Positions 45,523-49,904 of a stretch of 49,904 bases of DNA are shown piece after piece. The stretch is taken from the NCBI RefSeq assembly GCF_900589395.1, contig NZ_UUIS01000022.1:1-49904 (forward strand). The letters are read 5' to 3'. Both the position numbers and the translations under genes were made by a program. Position 1 is the stretch's first letter. The number at the start of each line of letters is the position of its first letter. The stretch is from Pseudomonas viridiflava. Its GTDB lineage: Bacteria > Pseudomonadota > Gammaproteobacteria > Pseudomonadales > Pseudomonadaceae. Under the pieces are notes generated by a model that was not told the DNA's origin, did no database searches, and was given only the letters and a program-made list of their open reading frames with translations.

Positions 45523-45560
45523 TCTCTCATGGCAACTGTCCACTGCCCCGGAGTGCTTCC

Positions 45561-46742
45561 ATGTTCACTGACTCACAACGCGCGATCATCAAGGCCACTG
45601 TTCCGCTGCTCGAATCAGGCGGCGAAGCCTTGACCACCCATTTCTACACAATGATGCTCGACCAATACCCTGAGGTGCGGCCGCTGTTCAACCCGGCCAA
45701 CCAGGCCAGCGGTGCCCAGCCGCGTGCCCTGGCCAATGCGGTGCTGATGTATGCCCGCCACATCGATCGCCTCGAAGCGCTGGGTCCGCTGGTGGGGCAG
45801 ATCGTCAACAAGCACGTGGCCTTGCAGATCCTGCCCGAGCACTACCCGATCGTCGGCACCTGCCTGCTGAGCGCCATGCGTGAAGTGCTGGGCGCCGACA
45901 TCGCCACCGATGAAGTGATTGCCGCCTGGGGCGAGGCCTACGGGCAACTGGCCGGAATCCTGATCGGAGCCGAAGAAGCCGCCTACCAACAGAACGAAAT
46001 CGCCCCCGGCGGCTGGCGCGGCGCACGGGTCTTCAAGGTGGTGCGCAAGCAGCAGGAAAGCGCGCAGATCACCTCGTTCTACTTCGAACCCGAAGATGGC
46101 GGCGCGGTGGTCGACTACGCGCCGGGCCAGTACCTGGGCCTCAAGTTGAACCTCGACGGCCAGCAAGTGCGGCGCAACTACTCACTGTCGGCCCAGGCCA
46201 ACGGCCACAGCTACCGGATCAGCGTCAAGCGCGAAGGCCAGGGCGCCGTGTCGACCTACCTGCACGACCGTGTACAGGTCGGTGACCGCGTCGAGCTGTT
46301 CCCGCCCGCCGGGGATTTCACCTTGCAGGCCTCGACTCGCCCATTGGTGCTGATCAGCGCCGGCGTCGGCATCACCCCGACCCTGGCGATGCTGGAAGCC
46401 GCCCTGCCAACCGGCCGGCCGATCACGTTCATTCACAGCACCCGCGACGGCAGCGCCCATGCGTTTCGTCCCTGGCTCGAAAGCCTGCAGCGTGACTACC
46501 CGCAACTGGCATGCCATTTCTGCTACAGCCAACCGGCCAGCGGCGACCGCTTCGACGCCGAGGGCCGCTTGAACCAGCAGATGCTGGGCCACTGGTTGCC
46601 GCAGAACCGGGACGTGGATGCCTACTTTCTGGGCCCGGTCGGCTTCATGGCCAGCGTCAAGCGCGACCTCAAGGCCCTGGGCGTGCCTGAAGCGCAGAGC
46701 CATTACGAGTTCTTCGGACCGGCGGGGCAGTTGCCGGCGTGA
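45561..46742 (+). CDS. hmp: flavohemoglobin, NO dioxygenase
   Basis: 393 residues. Globin domain about 1-140 (proximal His in VNKHVALQILPEHYPIVG near 84-101), FAD domain about 150-255 (RNYSLSAQ near 205) and NAD domain about 260-393 (LISAGVGITPTLAMLEAALP near 265-284, ending YEFFGPAG). It turns nitric oxide into nitrate in the cytoplasm using NADH and O2. Upstream NorR-type sites and a sigma-54-like promoter suggest NO induction. No norR/fhpR gene is adjacent. Confidence 0.97.
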   Translation: MFTDSQRAIIKATVPLLESGGEALTTHFYTMMLDQYPEVRPLFNPANQASGAQPRALANAVLMYARHIDRLEALGPLVGQIVNKHVALQILPEHYPIVGTCLLSAMREVLGADIATDEVIAAWGEAYGQLAGILIGAEEAAYQQNEIAPGGWRGARVFKVVRKQQESAQITSFYFEPEDGGAVVDYAPGQYLGLKLNLDGQQVRRNYSLSAQANGHSYRISVKREGQGAVSTYLHDRVQVGDRVELFPPAGDFTLQASTRPLVLISAGVGITPTLAMLEAALPTGRPITFIHSTRDGSAHAFRPWLESLQRDYPQLACHFCYSQPASGDRFDAEGRLNQQMLGHWLPQNRDVDAYFLGPVGFMASVKRDLKALGVPEAQSHYEFFGPAGQLPA

Positions 46743-46762
46743 GGGCCTGATGGCGACTGGTT

Positions 46763-47173
46763 TCAAGCGCCAGGGGTGGGCGGATCGTTGCCGGGTGTGC
46801 AGTAAGGCACCAGTCGAATGTCCACCCGCCGGTTGGCCAGCCGTCCTTGCAGGGAGTCATTACCCGCCACCGGCTGGCGGTCGGCAACGCCTTGCAGCAC
46901 CAGGCAGCGGGACGCGATATCGCCCATCCGTTGCAGCCAGTCGCCCACCACCCGGGCACGCTGTTGCGACAGGTGCAGGTTATGCGCGGCCTCGCCACGG
47001 GCGTCGGCATGGCCGGTGACCACGACCAGCCAGTCCGGACGTGCCCTGATCCGGGCCAGGGCCTGGATCAGGGCCTTGGTCGACTCAGCGCTCAGTTCAG
47101 CACTGCGGGTCTCGAACAGCGCCAGGCTTTCAAGCACCTGGACCTGGTCGGACGTGGCTGTGACCGCCTGTTG
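46763..47173 (-). pseudogene. C-terminal OmpA-domain remnant (T6SS-associated family)
   Basis: An OmpA/MotB peptidoglycan-binding domain: VQVLESLALFETRSAELSAE, IQALARIRARPDWLVVVTGHAD, and the conserved NLHLSQQRARVVGDWLQ and NRRVDIRLVP near the end. The equivalent full-length proteins in Pseudomonas T6SS clusters have a long membrane-bound N-terminal region; here only the domain remains, immediately after a TAG stop in the same frame. No start codon with a ribosome site is present for it. Confidence 0.7.
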
Positions 47174-47328
47174 CTAGAAAAAGGCCTGCCAGGCCTGCGG
47201 TGTGCCCTGCCAGTAACAGCGCAAGGGCACAAGGTCGGGCGGCTGGTCGTGTTGCTCGCACCATTGGGCGACCCGCCTGTGCGCCAGTTGCCACTCACGC
47301 TCAGCCACATCGCCCGCCAGACCTGGTG
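47174..47328 (-). pseudogene. fragment of an unrecognised protein before OmpA remnant
   Basis: A frame reads VAEREWQLAHRRVAQWCEQ then HDQPPDLVPLRCYWQGTPQA, ending WQAFF and TAG. It is in the same frame as the OmpA remnant but ended by that stop. It is cut at its 5' side by IS66-derived sequence near 47329. It looks like a coding relic but I do not name its family. Confidence 0.45.
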
Positions 47329-47329
47329 G

Positions 47330-47654
47330 GACGATTACGCCAGAGGTCAAAACCGTCGAGCAGCCAGCTCAGTTCCTGAACGGTCAGGACAATCGCTTCG
47401 TCGGTGATATCGGGCGATGTCTTGAAGCGCTCTGACTCCAGGCGCTTGAGCCAAAGGCAGAAGCCGTTGCGTTCCCAATACAAGATCTTCACTCGATTGC
47501 GGGGCTTGTTGAGGAAAACGAAAAGTACGGGGTCAAATACCGCTACCTTGATATCCAGTTCGACCAGAGCGGCCAGGCCGTCGATGGATTTTCGGAAGTC
47601 GACAGATTTGGGGTAGAGATAGACTTTTTCGATTTTTGCGTCGGGTCGCATCAT
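47330..47654 (-). pseudogene. tnpB: IS66-family tnpB (Orf2) remnant
   Basis: From ATG 47654: MRPDAKIEKVYLYPKSVDF, then LAALVELDIKVAVFDPVLFV, YWERNGFCLWLKRLE, and TVQELSWLLDGFDLWRNR. These match IS66 TnpB through about residue 107, after which the frame runs into unrelated sequence at about 47330. So the element has lost its end, and no tnpA or tnpC lies beside it. Confidence 0.85.
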
Positions 47655-47702
47655 GAGGTGCTGGTTCAAGAAAGAGATCGGGAGCACAGCATCGGGCTTC
47701 AG

Positions 47703-48185
47703 TTATTCGTATTGAATGTGTGTTTCATGGAGCGGATACGATCTGGCCACTTCGTCGCGCAGTTTTCCGGGGTCGACTCGCAGGTCGCGCAGGGTGTCGC
47801 TGTCGGTGAACAGCGCCATGGTCACTGTGCGGCTGTAACGGTGCATTTCACGGACTTTCTGGTGCCGGATCGGCTCACCCCGGCTGCGCATGATGCGGAT
47901 GGCGGTCTCGGTGTCGCAACGGACCATGACCACCACCGGCACCTTGAAGGTGCGTTCTTTCATGGCAGCATCCAGTATTTCTTCGGTGGCCCGATGGATC
48001 AGCGCCATGCCTTGCGCCCGGTTAAGGCGGGCCAGAGCTTTGGGGTCGATGCCGCGATGGTCGCCATAGCCGCCCTGAGCCTGGGTAAAGGCACGGATGG
48101 AAGCCTCTACCGCTGTCGAAGCCAGCACCGAGACCAGCCCGAGTGACAACCTCCAGTCGAGCGAGTGGTCTTGCTTAATCCGCAC
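47703..48185 (-). CDS. conserved-looking protein of unknown function
   Basis: 160 residues from a GTG at 48185 that overlaps the end of the DUF6708-like gene by 11 bp, so co-translation is likely. N-terminal hydrophobic LGLVSVLASTAVEASIRAFT near 15-34 and a basic, Arg-rich body (IRIMRSRGEPIRHQKVREM near 95). No family recognised. Its place after a membrane protein and a probable effector tail suggests a part of that T6SS-linked module, possibly accessory or immunity. Confidence 0.65.
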   Translation of the reverse strand: MRIKQDHSLDWRLSLGLVSVLASTAVEASIRAFTQAQGGYGDHRGIDPKALARLNRAQGMALIHRATEEILDAAMKERTFKVPVVVMVRCDTETAIRIMRSRGEPIRHQKVREMHRYSRTVTMALFTDSDTLRDLRVDPGKLRDEVARSYPLHETHIQYE

Positions 48186-49227
48186 GTTCGATCACCCGCC
48201 CAATACGATCACGCACTTCCTGTGGCCAGATCACTTTGCGCATGGTCATGTGGCTGATCCAGTTGCAGAAGGACCAGCCGAAGAAAAACGGCAACGTAAA
48301 GGGAAAACACACTAGGATTACGACAGTCGGGAAGCGGCCATTGCGCCACCACCACATAAAACGTGGGCCGAACGGGCTGACCACGCCCATGCTCTGCCAG
48401 AGATTCCTGGGCCTTTCAAACAGTTGCAGTACTTCGCCTTCGGGCAAGGCCGGGCCATTGGCTTGCATGTAACGACGCAAGTGTTCCCACCACATGCCCA
48501 CTGAGTTTTCGCCAAACGAAGCGCTGTTGCCCACGCTGAATTCATCGAGTAAACGACCATAAGGCTCATCAGAACCGGGCGTGCGTCGATCACGCACTAC
48601 GAACACCAGTTGATGCAGGCGCATTACGGTCTGATTGGTACCGGTCAGTTGTACCCGGTGCTCGGCAGTAACGTAATCCCAGTCGTATTCGACGGCCTGC
48701 AGCGGGACAGAACGAAAACGTGCCCAGCCGCGCTCGGAGGAGCCGTCGATGGGTGCGATCAGGCGGTAGATCTTGCGGTGTTTTCGGTCGAAAAGGATGG
48801 GTTCATCTTCAACGGAAAATAGATCAATCTTTACATATGCCAAAATCCATTTTGGATATAAAAATAGCATCAGATAACCAGCAACTATCCAAAACAAAAC
48901 CCCGTAAACACTGGGCTCTAAAAAGTCATGCAATGCGAGCCTGAACACTTTATCAAAAAACAAAATAAAAGGAGAAATTGCAATCGCACAAAAAAGCAAT
49001 GCGATACCCTTTAGCTGAGTACTTGCAGCTGATGATTTTATATAAATAGCATTGAGGAAAGACCCGCCAACATTATTGAAGGCACTTGGATTAAAGCTGA
49101 CTGGGGTCTGCTTATCAAATCTGGCCACCACGCCATTAAGGGTGTTTGGACTGACCTCGCCAGGCGGACTACTCTCTCTCTCCAGCGCCGTAATATGAGG
49201 TGCAACATAACCACCGTGCTTAAGCAT
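48175..49227 (-). CDS. DUF6708-like membrane protein
   Basis: 350 residues from ATG 49227, chosen because AGGAG lies 7 bp upstream. Two hydrophobic hairpins: about 74-130 (GIALLFCAIAISPFILFF, YGVLFWIVAGYLMLFLYP) and about 300-325 (VVILVCFPFTLPFFFGWSF). Between them, FDRKHRKIYRLIAPIDG and VQLTGTNQTVMRLHQLVFVV resemble DUF6708 proteins, which often follow T6SS effectors. It overlaps the upstream gene by 8 bp. Base composition is lower in GC than the window average, a sign of transfer. Confidence 0.68.
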   Translation of the reverse strand: MLKHGGYVAPHITALERESSPPGEVSPNTLNGVVARFDKQTPVSFNPSAFNNVGGSFLNAIYIKSSAASTQLKGIALLFCAIAISPFILFFDKVFRLALHDFLEPSVYGVLFWIVAGYLMLFLYPKWILAYVKIDLFSVEDEPILFDRKHRKIYRLIAPIDGSSERGWARFRSVPLQAVEYDWDYVTAEHRVQLTGTNQTVMRLHQLVFVVRDRRTPGSDEPYGRLLDEFSVGNSASFGENSVGMWWEHLRRYMQANGPALPEGEVLQLFERPRNLWQSMGVVSPFGPRFMWWWRNGRFPTVVILVCFPFTLPFFFGWSFCNWISHMTMRKVIWPQEVRDRIGRVIERAD

Positions 49228-49777
49228 GTTCGGCTCCTGGTGAGGCACCGGGAGTTTTATCAGTATCACTCACAACCTGCTTAAAAGCCTTTTCTTCTTC
49301 CTCCCAAGAAGTACGTTTGGGAACATTGATCTTCCACCATTTTGTAGTTCCAAAATAGCAACCACTCAACCAATGCTGCATAGGTCCAGAGATATTCATA
49401 ACAACATAGACTGTATCACCTACAGCCACTATTGTTAAAAGCCAACCAATCCCAGGGACAGACAACCCTACAACTGCTGCCCCTAGTCGGGCGGCAGTAG
49501 CTTTCGCTACTGATCGAGCAATCATATTGCTTGATGAAATAAAACCTGCTCGAATACTTGCCTGCAATGCAAAATCAATAGCCACTAAAGCTAGTGGCAC
49601 CGCACCAAGCATGAATGTAATTCCGCTCCGGAACATTGGCCATTCAAGTTCCCCATACCCCTTCTCCCTCAGCTTCTCTGCCTCGTTAAAACTGATCCAT
49701 GCACTGAGAATATTCGCCCCCACACCCATGCCAAACGCCGCCGCTCGCAACGCAGGCAGCATCACACTCGAATTAAC
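49220..49777 (-). pseudogene. 3' fragment of a probable T6SS pore-type effector, cut by IS66
   Basis: The frame is open from 49777 (the first base before an IS66 terminus) to TAA at 49220 and has no start with a ribosome site. The product has several hydrophobic stretches (LPALRAAAFGMGVGANILSA, ITFMLGAVPLALVAIDFAL, VVGLSVPGIGWLLTIVAVG) and ends in an acidic tail. Its features recall the C-terminal membrane parts of VasX/BTH_I2691-type effectors, and a DUF6708-like gene follows, but the family call is tentative. Confidence 0.55.
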
Positions 49778-49904
49778 GTAAGCGCTCCATAAACCCCACC
49801 GTGCTCAATATGGGTGGCGCGCTCAGCTAGGCGATGCAGGTGAGCAGTTCCACGGCAGCAAGGCTTCGTAGTCTTCAACCGATGTCGCCGTCGGTAGGCG
49901 TTCG
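49778..49904 (-). mobile_element. IS66-family element, left-hand end at 49778, runs off window
   Basis: The terminal sequence GTAAGCGCTCC at 49778 is the GTAAGCG-type end typical of IS66. The rest of the window is inside the element. Only one end is visible, so the 8-bp target duplication cannot be checked. It is distinct from the tnpB remnant at 47330-47654, though both may belong to related IS66 copies. Confidence 0.8.
49823..49904 (-). CDS. tnpC: IS66 transposase (tnpC/Orf3), C-terminal end
   Basis: A partial frame ending in TGA at 49823-49825 reads ERLPTATSVEDYEALLPWNC then a short tail. This matches the family's C-terminus (RLPT...LLPxxW). The rest lies beyond 49904. Confidence 0.75.
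   Translation of the reverse strand, partial: ERLPTATSVEDYEALLPWNCSPASPS

Overview
This 49.9 kb window looks like a chromosomal accessory stretch of a fluorescent-type Pseudomonas. The genes are GC-rich with Pseudomonas-like codon use, REP/BIME palindromes fill many intergenic gaps, and an RsmX-like GGA-repeat sRNA, a PaoABC-type aldehyde oxidoreductase, AAHS/LysE/EamA transporters and many LysR/Lrp/AraC/MocR regulators fit that genus. No rRNA, tRNA or CRISPR array was seen.

Layout. 1-335: REP-like pair plus a 35-bp tandem repeat. 336-10927: outer-to-inner membrane uptake block, with a minus-strand siderophore-type TonB receptor, then a plus-strand TonB receptor followed by a four-gene peptide/nickel-type ABC operon (lipoprotein, two permeases, fused double ATPase) with ATGA overlaps. 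10928-18746: BIME, secreted GDSL hydrolase, LysE exporter + VOC protein divergent from a MocR regulator, a small exported protein, an SDR divergent from an AraC regulator, an SBF/ACR3-like transporter and a small secreted protein. 19029-21167: cysteine-rich 33-codon ORF coupled to an AAHS MFS transporter, then a RelBE/StbDE-type toxin-antitoxin pair. 21192-27473: TrmK, a chemoreceptor, a DUF3053 lipoprotein, LysR/CMD pair, and a conserved protein of unknown function. 27636-27823: GacA-type site and RsmX-like sRNA. 27843-31829: fused E1 and E2 of a 2-oxoacid dehydrogenase divergent from an Lrp-type regulator. 31925-32300: long direct repeats with a hexamer microsatellite. 32437-35388: FKBP isomerase, a nucleotidyltransferase remnant, and a divergent LysR/Sad pair. 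35517-41937: flavin reductase-like protein, mocA, and paoD-C-B-A on the minus strand, which together encode a periplasmic molybdenum aldehyde oxidoreductase and its cofactor maturation. 42167-46742: EamA exporter/Lrp pair, YqaA, orphan RHS tip, and flavohemoglobin hmp with NorR-type sites and a sigma-54-like promoter. 46763-49904: decayed T6SS/mobile island made of an OmpA-domain remnant, an IS66 tnpB remnant, two unknown genes, a 5'-truncated probable effector tail, and the end of an IS66 transposase leaving the window.

Functional themes are nutrient and metallophore uptake with matching regulators, aldehyde/2-oxoacid/semialdehyde oxidation, NO detoxification, and post-transcriptional control through Gac/Rsm. 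The least explained pieces are the Cys-rich leader ORF, the composite repeat families, and the IS66-interrupted effector cluster at the right end.
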